DNA of 64,000 nucleotides from Colwellia maritima. Its GTDB lineage: Bacteria; Pseudomonadota; Gammaproteobacteria; Enterobacterales; Alteromonadaceae. Each line of letters starts with the position of its first letter. Position 1 is the stretch's first letter. Where the stretch lies: positions 434,001-498,000 of the forward strand of contig NZ_JAKKSL010000003.1 in NCBI RefSeq assembly GCF_022669015.1. The letters are read 5' to 3'. The notes beneath the pieces are model-generated. The model did no database searches and had not been told where the DNA came from. It worked only from the letters and a program-made list of their open reading frames with translations. Shown piece after piece: positions 1-10,934 of the stretch. Both the position numbers and the translations under genes were made by a program.

Positions 1-220
1 ACTGTGTGAATTAAGTGAGCAGCTATTTGATGCAGGCATTCAACCTTACTATTTACACCTATTTGATCCAGTACAAGGTGCGGCTCACTTTGATGTACCC
101 GAAAAAAAGGCTATAACAATTGTGAATGAAATGCTTGCCGCTTTGCCCGGCTTTTTAATGCCAAAACTTGTACGTGAAGTAGCAGGACAAACTAACAAAA
201 CACCAATAAACCTGACATAA
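1..220 (+). CDS. epmB: EF-P beta-lysylation protein EpmB (lysine 2,3-aminomutase family), C-terminal part
   Basis: Partial gene cut by the window edge; the reading frame begins at base 2 and gives the last 72 residues. The visible piece contains PYYLHLFDPVQGAAHF, the C-terminal signature of KamA/EpmB radical SAM aminomutases, followed by VPKL-like and REVAGQ-like segments and a KTPINLT end typical of EpmB. Family knowledge: EpmB converts (S)-alpha-lysine to (R)-beta-lysine, which EpmA attaches to elongation factor P. The radical SAM CxxxCxxC motif lies upstream of the window. The product assignment is confident; the separation from a general KamA lysine aminomutase rests on the short C-terminus. 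Confidence 0.85.
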   Translation, partial: LCELSEQLFDAGIQPYYLHLFDPVQGAAHFDVPEKKAITIVNEMLAALPGFLMPKLVREVAGQTNKTPINLT

Positions 221-287
221 TCAGACTTTATTAATTCAGACCAAATCACCTGACATTGAACCAAGACTAGCTAAAAAGACAACCATT

Positions 288-625
288 ATGACCAAAGCCA
301 TTGAACAACAATTAATTGAAAACATCTCATTAATCTTAAAAAGATCACTAACAGCCGATGCCACTTTAGCTGATTTACGCGAACACAATAAAGCAGGCTT
401 TGAAGCCATTTTTAAAAAAGATCCGGCTTTCAATGTTCTGCAAATACATTTCAACCCTATGTGGAAGAAATTGCTGATGATCTATTAAACTGGCAAGCAC
501 ATAAAGACCAACAACAATTACTCATTCCATTAGTTAAAAAAATTGAACAACTATTTACCGTTTTGGTGGCTTTGAACAAAGCCACAGTGCTTAGCGCCCT
601 ATCCAGGTTTTATCTTATCAAGTAG
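288..625 (+). CDS. Hypothetical small protein downstream of epmB, frame broken near 423
   Basis: I do not recognise this gene. It starts at ATG 288, 68 bases after epmB and on the same strand. The first frame runs to 488, but codon choice and composition continue in the next frame, which ends at TAG 623-625. Adding one G before CCGG at about 423 joins the two frames into one protein of about 112 residues, acidic then Lys/Gln-rich, with no signal peptide or membrane segment and a mostly helical look. Its end overlaps the end of the convergent YeiH-type gene by 16 bases. Function unknown; the position suggests only co-transcription with epmB. Confidence 0.5.
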
Positions 626-1663
626 TAAGACAAGAAATAGCCTGCCCCCATTAAATAAACAAATAAGATACTCGCTAGATAAATCGGTTTAAAACCAACA
701 TGCTTAAATTTATTAAAGCGAGTTTCCATACCTAATGCTGTCATCGCCATTGTTAATATAAAACTATCAAACTGATTAATGCCATTCACTACGCTTTCTG
801 GCAACAAATTAAGTGAATTAAAGCCAACAACACCAACAAAACCTAATGCAAACCAAGGAATAGTAATTGCCATTTTATGCTGACGTTGAGCAACGCCTTG
901 CCTTACATAGCTTTGTTTAACGCCTCTCGCAATCCAAAGACTTAACACAATTAAAAAAGGTGCTAATAACATTACTCGCAACATTTTCACAATAATTGCT
1001 GTGTTTGCAATGTTATCCCCCATGGCTGCACCTGCGCCAACTACATGGGCGACTTCGTGTAGGCTCCCACCAGTATATGCCCCCATTGCTTGTTCAGTTA
1101 ACCCTAGTACACCACTTTGGTACAACATTGGATAAATAAACATTGCAAGTGTGCCAAAAACCACCACAGTTGCCACTGCGATACTGGTCTTATAAGGCTC
1201 GGCTTTAATAATTGGCTCTGTTGCTAATACGGCAGCCGCACCACAAATTGCGCTGCCCGCACTAATTAAAATACTGGTATCACGATCAAGTTTTAATAGC
1301 TTTATACCAACCCAAAGATCCTAGAATAAAGGTAGTAGTTACCATAATAAAGCTGACTGCAACCCCTGCCACCCCAACTTGTATAACGTATTGAAATGTT
1401 AGCCGAAAACCATATAAAACAATACCTAATCGTAATAAGGTTTTAGTAGAAAATAACAAGGAAATTTGCCATTCATCAGGAAATTTATGCCGTAAACTAT
1501 TCCCGTATAGCATACCCAACACAATGCTAATAATCAGTGGGCTAATCGCTAATTGCTTAAACAATGAGAATTCAGACAGGTACGTAGCTGCCATTGCTAA
1601 TAATGCGACAAATAGCAGACCATTTAAGGTGTTTGCTCGATTTTCTATAGAAAAAGCCATCAT
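610..1663 (-). CDS. YeiH/UPF0324 family putative sulfate exporter, frame broken near 1314
   Basis: About 350 residues with many hydrophobic segments, matching the Cons_hypoth698 (YeiH, UPF0324) membrane family. The N-terminal half (minus strand from 1663) carries a run of membrane helices; the C-terminal half contains DRDTSILISAG and AICGAAAVLATEP, the strongly conserved YeiH region. The halves sit in different frames; removing one T from TCTTTGG at about 1314 gives an uninterrupted ILGSWVGIKLLKLDRD junction. Family knowledge: YeiH is called a putative sulfate exporter and is often next to its LysR regulator YeiE. Here a YeiE-like LysR gene lies 2.7 kb away, beyond a peptidase gene. The substrate is not shown by sequence. 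Confidence 0.8.
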
Positions 1664-1888
1664 ATCTCTCAGTTATTCATTTTAGCGATAATATATAAGA
1701 GATAATTAAATAAATATAATGGATGTTTTTAATTTAATACATTAAAAAAACTTATGTGTAATTATAACCTTTTTATAATCACTCATTAGTATTTGTACTT
1801 ATAAACCTATGCACTAATACGTAAGTGTCGGGTTTAACATACTGTAAAGCCCAAGTCATGCTTGGGCATCTATTACTGAAGGGTTTTA

Positions 1889-4069
1889 TTACTCTGGTAG
1901 TTTGTCAAATCCCATATTGAAGAGTGTAAAAGCAAATAGGTCTGCGTAAAGATCGATCGTTTTAGAAACGGGCGTACCCGCCCCATGACCACCATTTGTT
2001 TCAATTCGAATTAACGTGGGTGCAGTGCCGGCCTGCTTAGCTTGCAATTGAGCCGCAAATTTAAACGAATGAGCAGGTACAACGCGATCATCATGATCAC
2101 CTGTTGTTATCATAGTCGCAGGATAGCTAACGCCTGATTTAACGTTATGCACGGGTGAATAGGCTTGCAAATAATTAAACATTTCTTCACTTTGCTCAGC
2201 TGTACCATAATCGTATGCCCAACCTGCACCCGCAGTAAAGGTATGATAACGAAGCATATCTAAAACCCCAACAGCCGGTAATGCTACTTGCATTAAATCA
2301 GGACGTTGCGTCATTACTGCGCCAACCAACAAGCCACCATTAGAGCCACCTTGCACAGCAAGATATTCGCTCGAAGTATAATTTTGCTCAATCAAGTATT
2401 CGCCTGCAGCAATAAAATCATCAAACACATTTTGTTTATTTAATTGTGTTCCTGCGTCATGCCATTTTTTACCGTACTCACCACCGCCACGTAAGTTAGC
2501 AACCGCGTAAATGCCTCCTTGCTCCATCCACACAGCACGAGTCACACTAAACGATGGGGTTAAACTGATATTAAAACCACCATAGGCATATAATAATGTT
2601 GGATTTTTACCATTCAGCTTAAGGCCTTTTTTATAGGTAATAATCATAGGTACTTGAGTACCGTCTTTTGAGGTATAAAATACTTGTTTAGATTCAAAGG
2701 CATTACTGTCAAATTTAGCACCTGATTTTTGATAAACGTTACTTTTACCCTCGTCTAAATTGTAACGGTAAATCGTATCAGGTGTTTTATAGTTGCTAAA
2801 TGAATAATACAAGATACTATCATTTTTCTTACCTGAAAAATCACTCGCACTGCCTACGTCTGGCAGTGCAATTTCACGTATTTTTTTGCCTTGATAATCA
2901 TATTGATACACTTTAGATATGGCATCAATCATATATTCTGTAAAGAAGTAACCTCCTCCTTTTGAAACACTCAATACGTTGTCTGTTTCAGGAATCAAGT
3001 CTATCCAATTTTGACGTGCAGGAGATTTCCCATTAACGGTAACCACTTTTTGGTTGGGCGCATCAATATTTGTTACTAAAAACAGAGTGTCGCCTTCGTT
3101 GTCTATCACGTAGGTGTCACCTAAAAAATCATCTACAATGGTAACTAACGGGCTATTAGGTTTAGTTAGGTCTTTTAAAAACAACTTATTGCCAGAAGTA
3201 GATACCGCACCTGAAATGATTAAATAACGGTTATCTTCGGTCACGCTACCACTCACATACCGATGTTTTTCTTGCGCAGTAGCCCCAAAAATGACCTTGT
3301 CGTTTTTTTGTGCTTGCCCTAATTGATGATAATACAGCTTATGTTGGTCTGTTTTGGCAGAGAGTTCACTCCCTTTGGGTTTGTCATAACTAGAGTAGTA
3401 AAAGCCTTCATTTTTATACCACGAAATACCTGAGAACTTTACATCAATTAACGGTGTTTCAAGCACTTTTTTGGTGGCTGCATCAACAATGATAATTTTA
3501 CGCCAGTCACTACCGCCTTCTGAAATCGCATAAGCGGCAATAGAACCATCTTTAGAAAAACTTAATTGCCCCATTGAAGTCGTACCGTCTTCACTGAAAG
3601 TATTCGGATCTAAAAACAACTCTACTTCGCCACCGTCTTTTTGACGATAAACAACGTATTGATTTTGTAAACCATCGTTTTTGTAAAAATAGGTATAATC
3701 ACCTTCTTTAAAAGGCGCGCCTATTTTTTCATAGTTCCATAATTCTCCTAAACGTGATTTCAATCGTTCGCGATAAGGGATCTGCTTTAAATAATCAAAG
3801 GTTAATTCATTTTGCGTTTTTACCCATTCACCCGTTTCTTCACTACGATCATCTTCTAACCAACGATAAGGGTCAGCAACTTGAGTACCAAAGTATGTAT
3901 CAACAATATCGCCTTTTTTTGTTATGGGGTAATTCACATTTATACCTTTTGAATTGGCTGCAATAGCTGCAACATTTGACTCAGGGCTATGCCCTGAACA
4001 CGCTGTTAATATAGAGGCTATTAACACACCAGTAACTATAGTACTGGATAAAATGATCTTATTCTTCAT
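1889..4069 (-). CDS. Prolyl oligopeptidase family serine peptidase (S9A), lipoprotein
   Basis: Intact, 726 residues, the usual S9A length plus an export signal. The N-terminus is a basic start, a hydrophobic stretch and a lipobox ending LTAC at about residue 24, so it is probably lipid-anchored in the envelope. A beta-propeller covers about residues 90-430. The C-terminal alpha/beta hydrolase has GGSNGGLL (nucleophile Ser about 576), DHDDRVVP (Asp about 660) and GGHGAG (His about 693). Family knowledge: cleaves after proline in short peptides, and the propeller excludes folded proteins. It is monocistronic and lies between the YeiH-type gene and the LysR gene. A peptide-scavenging role is inference. 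Confidence 0.93.
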   Translation of the reverse strand: MKNKIILSSTIVTGVLIASILTACSGHSPESNVAAIAANSKGINVNYPITKKGDIVDTYFGTQVADPYRWLEDDRSEETGEWVKTQNELTFDYLKQIPYRERLKSRLGELWNYEKIGAPFKEGDYTYFYKNDGLQNQYVVYRQKDGGEVELFLDPNTFSEDGTTSMGQLSFSKDGSIAAYAISEGGSDWRKIIIVDAATKKVLETPLIDVKFSGISWYKNEGFYYSSYDKPKGSELSAKTDQHKLYYHQLGQAQKNDKVIFGATAQEKHRYVSGSVTEDNRYLIISGAVSTSGNKLFLKDLTKPNSPLVTIVDDFLGDTYVIDNEGDTLFLVTNIDAPNQKVVTVNGKSPARQNWIDLIPETDNVLSVSKGGGYFFTEYMIDAISKVYQYDYQGKKIREIALPDVGSASDFSGKKNDSILYYSFSNYKTPDTIYRYNLDEGKSNVYQKSGAKFDSNAFESKQVFYTSKDGTQVPMIITYKKGLKLNGKNPTLLYAYGGFNISLTPSFSVTRAVWMEQGGIYAVANLRGGGEYGKKWHDAGTQLNKQNVFDDFIAAGEYLIEQNYTSSEYLAVQGGSNGGLLVGAVMTQRPDLMQVALPAVGVLDMLRYHTFTAGAGWAYDYGTAEQSEEMFNYLQAYSPVHNVKSGVSYPATMITTGDHDDRVVPAHSFKFAAQLQAKQAGTAPTLIRIETNGGHGAGTPVSKTIDLYADLFAFTLFNMGFDKLPE

Positions 4070-4382
4070 TCCATTACTCGCTGAATTAATTGAATCGTGT
4101 TTACAATAACTATTGACTTATTATTATTTAAATAAGACAAAGATATAAACAATTATTTTACAAACAATTAACACTGTAGCAGAAATGATATCAACTTGAC
4201 TATGTTATAACGTAATGTTTATCGGCATCGGCGGAATATTACTGTTTCAGTTGTCTGGTTTAAATTAACGAATTAATTCATGAATCATGTAATACATTAA
4301 GCTAACTAAATAAATCTAATACGTTTACTATGCTATATTAACATTATTAATAAGCGCTAGATTAGAACGTTATAAATCGCAC
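4070..4382. promoter_or_regulatory. Divergent intergenic region, peptidase / LysR gene
   Basis: This 313-base AT-rich gap separates two divergently transcribed genes, so it must hold both promoters. It contains short palindromes such as ATTCATGAAT near 4275, and several TATAAT-like stretches, but no single convincing -35/-10 pair. LysR-type regulators commonly bind T-N11-A sites in such gaps; candidates are too many to choose by eye. No small gene was seen. Confidence 0.4.
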
Positions 4383-5270
4383 ATGAATATAACATTAAAG
4401 CAGTTATCTGTATTTACCACCACAGCAAGACTCAGTGGCATCACAAAAGCGGCCCAAGCACTTTCTATGACACAATCTGCCGCGAGTCAGTCGCTAAAAG
4501 AGTTAGAGAATACCTTGGGTCACCCGCTATTTACACGTTATGGTCGTAAGTTAGTAATCAATGATCACGGGCAAGCATTGCTAAGTAAAGCGACACAAAT
4601 GCTCGCATTACAAACCCAAATTCAGCAACCAACCACGGTTGAGTTACAAGGAGAATTGAAAGTAGCTGCCAGTGTTACCATCGGCTCTTATGTTATGCCT
4701 CAGATTTTAGCTTCATTTATAGCAAAACATCCACGAGTAGAGCCTAAACTCGCCATTAGTAACTCTGACTTCGTAACAGATAAGCTTATGGCCGGACAGG
4801 CTCATATAGGTTTAATTGAAGCCCCTATTTCGCATCAATCGCTACATTTATCTCCTTGGCGTAGTGATGAACTTGCAATTTTTTGCGCCGCCGACAATAG
4901 CCTAGCCACTCAAAATAAATTAACGATTGAAGATATGTCAAAACAACGCCGGATATTACGTGAACACGGCTCTGGCACACGCACTGTGTTCGTTAATGCG
5001 ATGCAACAACAAGGAGGTATAATAAGTCACAGCATGGACTTAGCAAGACAAGAAGCAATAAAGCAAGCCGTTAAAGCTAACTTGGGTTTAGGAGTATTAT
5101 CCTTATTATCCATTCAACAAGAATTAGCGCTTGGTATATTTAAAGTGCTGCCAAGCCCTTTAAATTTAAACCGTCAGCTATCTATTATTCAATCTGAGCA
5201 TTATTATTATGACCCGCTAGTAAATGCTTTTTATGATTTTCTTCAGCAGCAACGCTCAAATGACCAATGA
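4383..5270 (+). CDS. LysR family transcriptional regulator, YeiE-like
   Basis: Intact, 295 residues. The N-terminal winged HTH begins MNITLKQLSVF, with AAQALSMTQSAASQSLKELE as the helix-turn-helix and FTRYGRKLVIND as the wing. The rest is a LysR substrate-binding domain (about residues 90-290). The N-terminal wording and the GSGTR segment near residue 200 resemble YeiE and CysB-like regulators of sulfur and sulfite responses. A YeiH-type transporter, the usual YeiE neighbour, lies nearby on the opposite strand, supporting but not proving the YeiE role. The start is the ATG at 4383, and no strong Shine-Dalgarno is visible. The ligand is unknown. Confidence 0.85.
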   Translation: MNITLKQLSVFTTTARLSGITKAAQALSMTQSAASQSLKELENTLGHPLFTRYGRKLVINDHGQALLSKATQMLALQTQIQQPTTVELQGELKVAASVTIGSYVMPQILASFIAKHPRVEPKLAISNSDFVTDKLMAGQAHIGLIEAPISHQSLHLSPWRSDELAIFCAADNSLATQNKLTIEDMSKQRRILREHGSGTRTVFVNAMQQQGGIISHSMDLARQEAIKQAVKANLGLGVLSLLSIQQELALGIFKVLPSPLNLNRQLSIIQSEHYYYDPLVNAFYDFLQQQRSNDQ

Positions 5271-5330
5271 ACTCGATTTTCTCTTTCTTATAAGTTGAAA
5301 GGAAATTTAAGTTAAAAATAAAATTGGTTT

Positions 5331-5567
5331 TTATTTTTGAAGTTCAGCCGCCTTTAAGCTGTGAACGGCAAGTTTCGAGATGGTATTGAGTAATTTACCA
5401 TCACAAGTAGCATAATCAATAATTTTATCTGTCATAGACGGTGCCCAAAAATTACGGATATGCACAACCACTTTAGGAACTATTACGGCTTCATTTTCAC
5501 CTATAGCAATATGTTCGGCAATATGGTTAATCATTTTTATTAAATTATTTAATTCTGCGCATGACAT
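5331..5567 (-). CDS. fdsD: Formate dehydrogenase subunit delta
   Basis: Small intact gene of 78 residues at the end of the fds operon, with its ATG 3 bases after the fdhD stop. It matches the FdsD family: an N-terminal helix LIKMINHIAEHIA, then VVVHIRNFWAPSMTDKIIDYA, where HIRxFW-PxM is the family signature. Family knowledge: FdsD is a small component of the soluble NAD-dependent Mo formate dehydrogenase and is needed for full activity or maturation. It keeps the canonical last position after fdhD. Confidence 0.88.
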   Translation of the reverse strand: MSCAELNNLIKMINHIAEHIAIGENEAVIVPKVVVHIRNFWAPSMTDKIIDYATCDGKLLNTISKLAVHSLKAAELQK

Positions 5568-5570
5568 TAT

Positions 5571-6407
5571 TTATTTCTCTTTTTTTAATCGATAGGCATG
5601 GCTATAAACAACATGCCTATTTTGTCGTGAAAAACCGATCAGAGTAATACCTGTTTCATCGGCAATATTTATCGCTAATGTTGTTGGTGCTGATACAGCC
5701 GCGATAATAGCAATTCCCGCTTTTGCTGCTTTTTGTACAATTTCGTAACTAGCGCGACTTGATATTAATAGAAAGCCAGGCTGACGTAACACATGATCAG
5801 ACCACAGCAAACCAATGAGTTTATCCAGAGCATTGTGACGACCCACATCTTCACAGACGTGGATAACATTGCCATCTATATCGCACCAAGTAGCACCATG
5901 AACCGCTCCTGTTAATTTTTGTAAAGGTTGGTGCCTTGCCAAATTAACGGTAGCCTGATTGATGGCTGCATGTTCGATAGTAAAATTACTAACCACTGAC
6001 TCTAATGGCACCTTAACTTGCTCTAACGATTCTGCACCACAAATGCCACACCCCGTTCTTCCTGTTAAACTTCGACGACGGCCTTTTAACTGAATAAAAC
6101 GCCGACTGGATATAGTTAAAGCTATTTCAATACCTTTTTCTTGTTCAATAATATCAATAGCATATATCTCATCAGTGCGATTAATAATGCCTTCAGTTAA
6201 GCTAAAGCCTATAGCAAAGTTTTCCAATGCCGTTGGACTTACCATCATCACAGCATGAGAAATACCATTGTAAACCAAGGCCACAGCAACTTCTTGGGCA
6301 ATTAAGTCAGCACAACGATCGACGGCATTGTTTTGCCATACGTTAACATTTTGCTTTACTAAGCCTAATTGCTCTTTAACAGGCCCCACTATTGTATTAT
6401 TCAACAC
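5571..6407 (-). CDS. fdhD: Formate dehydrogenase accessory sulfurtransferase FdhD
   Basis: Intact, 278 residues. It contains GRTGCGICGAESL with the conserved CxxC cysteines at about residues 120 and 123, followed by the GAVHGATW and CEDVGRHNALDKLIG motifs typical of FdhD. Family knowledge: FdhD (FdsC in fds operons) moves sulfur from the desulfurase IscS to the molybdenum cofactor, giving the sulfido ligand formate dehydrogenase needs. It lies 31 bases after fdsA and 3 before fdsD on the same strand, matching its role as a dedicated chaperone for FdsA. The start is the ATG at 6407. Confidence 0.95.
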   Translation of the reverse strand: MLNNTIVGPVKEQLGLVKQNVNVWQNNAVDRCADLIAQEVAVALVYNGISHAVMMVSPTALENFAIGFSLTEGIINRTDEIYAIDIIEQEKGIEIALTISSRRFIQLKGRRRSLTGRTGCGICGAESLEQVKVPLESVVSNFTIEHAAINQATVNLARHQPLQKLTGAVHGATWCDIDGNVIHVCEDVGRHNALDKLIGLLWSDHVLRQPGFLLISSRASYEIVQKAAKAGIAIIAAVSAPTTLAINIADETGITLIGFSRQNRHVVYSHAYRLKKEK

Positions 6408-6438
6408 TCACTCCATTTCAGTTATTTACTTTGTATTT

Positions 6439-9319
6439 TTAGGCATCAGCCTTATTTACAAAATCAATTTGTGTCTCTGTAAACGACTTATGAGCATGCT
6501 GCCAGTTTGACTTCTCAGTAACTTTAGTAATTTGCACCGCGGTTACTTTATATTCAGGGCAATTGGTAGCCCAATCTGAATTGTCAGTGGTGACGACATT
6601 AGCACCACTTTCGGGGTGATGGAACGTGGTATAAACCACTCCTGGTTGTACTCGATCGGATAATTGGACAGTTAACGCTGTCTCTCACCCGGCTTTTTAC
6701 TTGTACTAAATCACCGTTGTTAATACCGCGATCTTCTGCATCATGAGGATGAACTTCGAGAATATCTTTATCATGCCAATCATGATTAGCTGTTCGTCGA
6801 GTTTGTGCACCAACATTGTATTGGGATAAAATACGTCCTGTCGTTAGCAAAAAGGGAAAATGTTTATTCACTTTTTCAGAAGTAGCCACATATTCAGTTA
6901 GCACAAATAAACCTTTACCACGTACAAAACCCTCTACGTGCATTATTGGCGTACCATTGGGTGCTTGTTCATTGCAAGGCCACTGTAAAGATCCTTCCTC
7001 ATCAAGGCGCTGATAGTTTACTCCGCTAAAGGTTGGTGTTAATGCAGCTATTTCATCCATAATTTCAGACGGGTGGTTATATTTCATTTCATAACCTAAC
7101 GCATTTGATAGAGCCATAGTGCCTTCCCAATCGGCTTTGCCACCTAATGGCGCCATCACTTTTCTTACCGGCGAAATTCGTCGCTCAGCATTAGTAAAGG
7201 TGCCATCTTTCTCTAAAAACGAGGCGCCAGGTAAAAACACATGGGCGTATTTAGCTGTTTCATTCAGGAATAGATCCTGAACTATTAAACAATCCAAATT
7301 ACGCAGCGCAGCTTGTACATGATGAGTATTAGGATCAGATTGAGCAATGTCTTCTCCTTGACAATATAACCCTTTATAGCTTCCCGCCACAGCGGCATCT
7401 AACATATTAGGTATACGTAATCCTGGCTTATTATCGATTTCGACCTGCCAATGTTGTTCAAATTGTTGACGTACAGCGTCATCTGAAACATGGCGATAAC
7501 CCGGTAGTTCATGAGGAAAGGATCCCATGTCACAAGAGCCTTGAACATTATTTTGTCCCCGTAAAGGATTAATCCCAACGCCGTCTCTGCCAATATTCCC
7601 CGTCAGCATCGCTAGATTAGCAATTCCCATAACCATAGTCGACCCTTGACTATGCTCAGTAACACCCAAGCCATAATATATTGCACCATTATTGGCTTTT
7701 GCATATAACCTTGCCGATGCTCTTAACTCTTCTGCCGGTATACCTGTAACATCTGCCATAGCCTCTGGGGAATTATGCTCTTGACAAATAAAAGCTTTCC
7801 AACGCTCAAAAGCCTCCAATTCACAGCGTTCTTCAATGTACGTTTGAGCATGTAAATTTTCAGTAATAATGACATGCGCCATAGCATTAATAAAAGCGAC
7901 ATTGGTACCTGGTCGTAACTTCAAATGATGATGTGTTTCAACATGCGGGCTTTTCACTAAATCAATACGGCGCGGATCTACCACAATCAATTTAGCTCCT
8001 TCACGCAAACGCTTTTTCAATCTCGACGCAAATACTGGGTGTGCATCTGTTGGATTAGCCCCAACGACCATGACTACATCGGCTTTTTCGACTGAGTCAA
8101 ATGTTTGTGTTCCCGCAGACTCTCCTATGGTGGTTTTTAACCCGTATCCCGTAGGTGAATGACAAACCCTTGCGCAGGTATCAACATTATTATTACCAAA
8201 TGCCGCCCTGACCAATTTTTGCACTAAGTAAGTTTCCTCGTTAGTACAACGTGATGAAGTAATACCACCAACACTGTTTTTACCATATTGTTGCTGAATT
8301 GATTTAATTTTAGTGGCGGCAAAGTTGACCGCTTCGTTCCAAGATACTTTTTTCCATGCATCATCAATGCTGTCTCGGATCATTGGTGTGGTGACGCGCT
8401 CTGCGTGAGTTGCATAACCAAAAGCGAATCGGCCTTTAACACAAGAATGTCCTCTATTCGCCTCCCCCTTTATAAGGCACCATGCGAACGACTTCGTCCC
8501 CTTTTAACTCAGCTTTAAATGCACAGCCAACGCCACAATAAGCACATGTTGTAACAACACTACTCATCGGTTGACCTTTTTCAATGACCGAATTTTCCAT
8601 CAAGGTGGATGTTGGGCATGCTTGCACACATGCCCCACATGAAACACATTCAGAATCCATAAAATTTTCAGCTTGCCCTGCCGTCACCTTAGAATCAAAA
8701 CCACGCCCCTCAACTGTAAGCGCGAAAGTGCCCTGTACTTCTTCACAAGCTCGTACGCAACGCGAGCAAACAATGCATTTACTGGGCTCAAAAGTAAAAT
8801 ATGGATTCCGGTATCTTTTTCTGCTGTCAAATGATTTTTACCTTCAAAACCATAACGCACATCTCTTAAGCCGACTTGTCCGGTAACATCTTGTAATTCA
8901 CAATCACCGTTAGCAGCACAGGTTAAACAATCTAATGGGTGATCAGAAATATAAAGCTCCACCACATTACGGCGTATTTTGGCTATTTTCTGGTTTTGCG
9001 TTTTTACAACTAAGCCCTCTTCTACTGGTGTAGTACAAGAAGCAGGAAAACCTCTCCGGCCTTCTATCTCAACTAAACAAACACGACAAGAACCAAACGC
9101 TTCAATTGAATCTGTAGCACATAGTTTAGGAATGTTAATGTCTGCCAAAGCTGCTGCGCGCATAATAGAAGTACCTTCAGGCACCGCTATGTTTTGACCA
9201 TCAATAGTGATGTTGATCAATTCAGCTGAGTTATCCGTAGCAAAATTTACGCCTGCTGACGGCGTTCCATAGTCTTTATTGGGATTACTCTCTTTTTTAG
9301 GATCGAAGTATTGCAACAT
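6439..9319 (-). CDS. fdsA: NAD-dependent formate dehydrogenase alpha subunit (catalytic, molybdenum); frame broken three times
   Basis: About 960 residues when rejoined. In order: a [2Fe-2S] ferredoxin domain (GSCRVC region), a His-Cys cluster segment (HPLDCLTC, GDCELQ), two [4Fe-4S] motifs (CIVCSRCVRAC and CVSCGACVQAC), a further cluster motif CAYCGVGC, the molybdopterin oxidoreductase domain with CARVCHSPT (Mo-ligand Cys), and a C-terminal dinucleotide-binding domain with TTDNSDWATNCPEY. Breaks are near 8808 (lost G in GCCGG on the plus strand), 8465 (C-run) and 6683 (exact error unclear). Reaction: formate + NAD+ to CO2 + NADH, in the cytoplasm with FdsB and FdsG. Second gene pair of the fdsGBA-fdhD-fdsD operon, 12 bases after fdsB. 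Confidence 0.92.
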
Positions 9320-9331
9320 GGTAACGCCCTC

Positions 9332-10933
9332 TTAAACCTTGTGTGAAGAAATAAAATCTTCAGGAAAATATTTTAACGCACTCATCACAGGAAAAGGAGT
9401 CATGCCCCCCATCGCACATAATGAGCCATACGTCATGGTTTCGCATAAGTCTTCCAAAAGTGTGAAATTTTCTTCAAAAAGAGCCGAATCCTTGTTTGTA
9501 GATAGAATTTTATCGATCACCTCGATACCACGAGTTGAGCCAATACGGCAAGGCGTACATTTTCCACATGACTCTTCCGCGCAAAATTCCATAGAAAAAC
9601 GCGCCTGCTCGGCCATATCTACGCTATTATCGAAAGCAACTATCCCCCCATGACCAAGTACTGCATTAATGCTAGTAAAGGCTTCATAATCTAAGGCTGT
9701 ATGCCATTGGCTTTCGGGTAAATAAGCTCCTAAAGGCCCACCAACTTGCACACTTTTTATCGGTTTACCGGTACGAGTACCCCCGCCAAAATCTTTCAGT
9801 AAACTATGCAGTGAAGGGCCAAAAGCTAATTCAACTAAGCCGGCTTGTTTGATGTTTCCTGCCAATTGAAATGGTAGGGTACCTCGTGATCTTCCCATAC
9901 CAAAATCCTGATAATAATTTGCACCTTTAGCTAAAATAATAGGTACAGATGCGAGCGAAATAACATTATTGATGACTGTAGGTTTTTGCCAAAGACCATT
10001 AATAGCGGGTAGCGGAGGCTTAGCCCTAACCATACCTCGTTTACCTTCAATGCTTTCCATCAAAGCGGTTTCTTCACCACAAATATAAGCCCTGACCCCT
10101 AGTCGCACTTCGATAGTAAATTCTTTACTGCTACCTTGAATATTTTTCCCAAGATAGTTTTCGTTAGTGGCAAGTTCAATCGCTTTATTTAACACCTCGT
10201 GTGCTAGCGGATATTCTTCACGTAAATAGATAAATCCTACTGTTGCACCAACGGCTAAACCGGCAATGATCATTCCCTCAAGCAAGCAAAAGGGATCACT
10301 CTCCATAATCATGCGATCAGCATAAGTACCTGAATCACCTTCATCTGCATTACACACTATATACTTTTGATCCGCAGACGCATTTAACACTGTTTGCCAT
10401 TTAATACCCGTAGGAAAAGCTGCACCTCCTCGTCCACGTAAACCAGAGTCAGTTACCGTAGACACAATTTGCTGAGCAGAATCCAGTAATGCTTGTTTTA
10501 GCCCTAAAAATCCACCATGCTCGCAATAGTCATCAATGCAAAGGGGATCAATAATACCTACTCGTGAAAAAGTTAGCCTTTGTTGTTTTTTCAAATAGGG
10601 TATTTCTTCAGTCAACCCCAGATAAAGTGGGTGCCCTTCATTTTCCTGCCAACATAAAGATTCTATAAAATCTTCAACATCATCAGCCTTCACAGGCCCA
10701 TAGGCCACTCGTCCTCGTTCCGTTTGTATTTCTATCATGGGTTCTAACCAATATAAACCCCGAGACCCATTACGCACGATATGCAGGGGTAAGTTATTTT
10801 TATCCGCTAAATGTTGAATAATATTGGCTACTTTATCAGAGCCTAACGATAGTGCCGTGGTATCTCTGGGAATATATAAGGTATGCATAGAGGCATTTTT
10901 TGACGTATTTCTAGGTATAGATACTGAACTCAT
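9332..10933 (-). CDS. fdsB: NAD-dependent formate dehydrogenase beta subunit (NuoF-like diaphorase)
   Basis: Intact, 533 residues. A thioredoxin-like segment (about 1-110) is followed by a NuoF/HoxF domain with GLRGRGGAAFPTGIKW (FMN and NADH binding), NADEGDSGTYADR, GAYICGEETALMESIEG-like wording, and a C-terminal [4Fe-4S] site ESCGKCTPCRIG with a further Cys in LCAMGG. This is the electron-exit module that passes electrons from the FdsA clusters to NAD+. It starts one base after the fdsG stop and ends 12 bases before fdsA, so translation is probably coupled. Length and domain order fit FdsB rather than NuoF alone, because of the N-terminal fusion. Confidence 0.94.
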   Translation of the reverse strand: MSSVSIPRNTSKNASMHTLYIPRDTTALSLGSDKVANIIQHLADKNNLPLHIVRNGSRGLYWLEPMIEIQTERGRVAYGPVKADDVEDFIESLCWQENEGHPLYLGLTEEIPYLKKQQRLTFSRVGIIDPLCIDDYCEHGGFLGLKQALLDSAQQIVSTVTDSGLRGRGGAAFPTGIKWQTVLNASADQKYIVCNADEGDSGTYADRMIMESDPFCLLEGMIIAGLAVGATVGFIYLREEYPLAHEVLNKAIELATNENYLGKNIQGSSKEFTIEVRLGVRAYICGEETALMESIEGKRGMVRAKPPLPAINGLWQKPTVINNVISLASVPIILAKGANYYQDFGMGRSRGTLPFQLAGNIKQAGLVELAFGPSLHSLLKDFGGGTRTGKPIKSVQVGGPLGAYLPESQWHTALDYEAFTSINAVLGHGGIVAFDNSVDMAEQARFSMEFCAEESCGKCTPCRIGSTRGIEVIDKILSTNKDSALFEENFTLLEDLCETMTYGSLCAMGGMTPFPVMSALKYFPEDFISSHKV

Positions 10934-10934
10934 T

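Noticed and set aside
610-1663. Broken genes as true pseudogenes
   Set aside because: The same lesions occur in essential genes such as lptD, rpoN and kdsC, both sides of each break keep protein-level constraint, and the lesions share sequence contexts. Real decay would also bring stops and large deletions.
3754-3966. Plus-strand frame inside the prolyl oligopeptidase gene
   Set aside because: It is antisense to the conserved propeller region and has atypical codon use.
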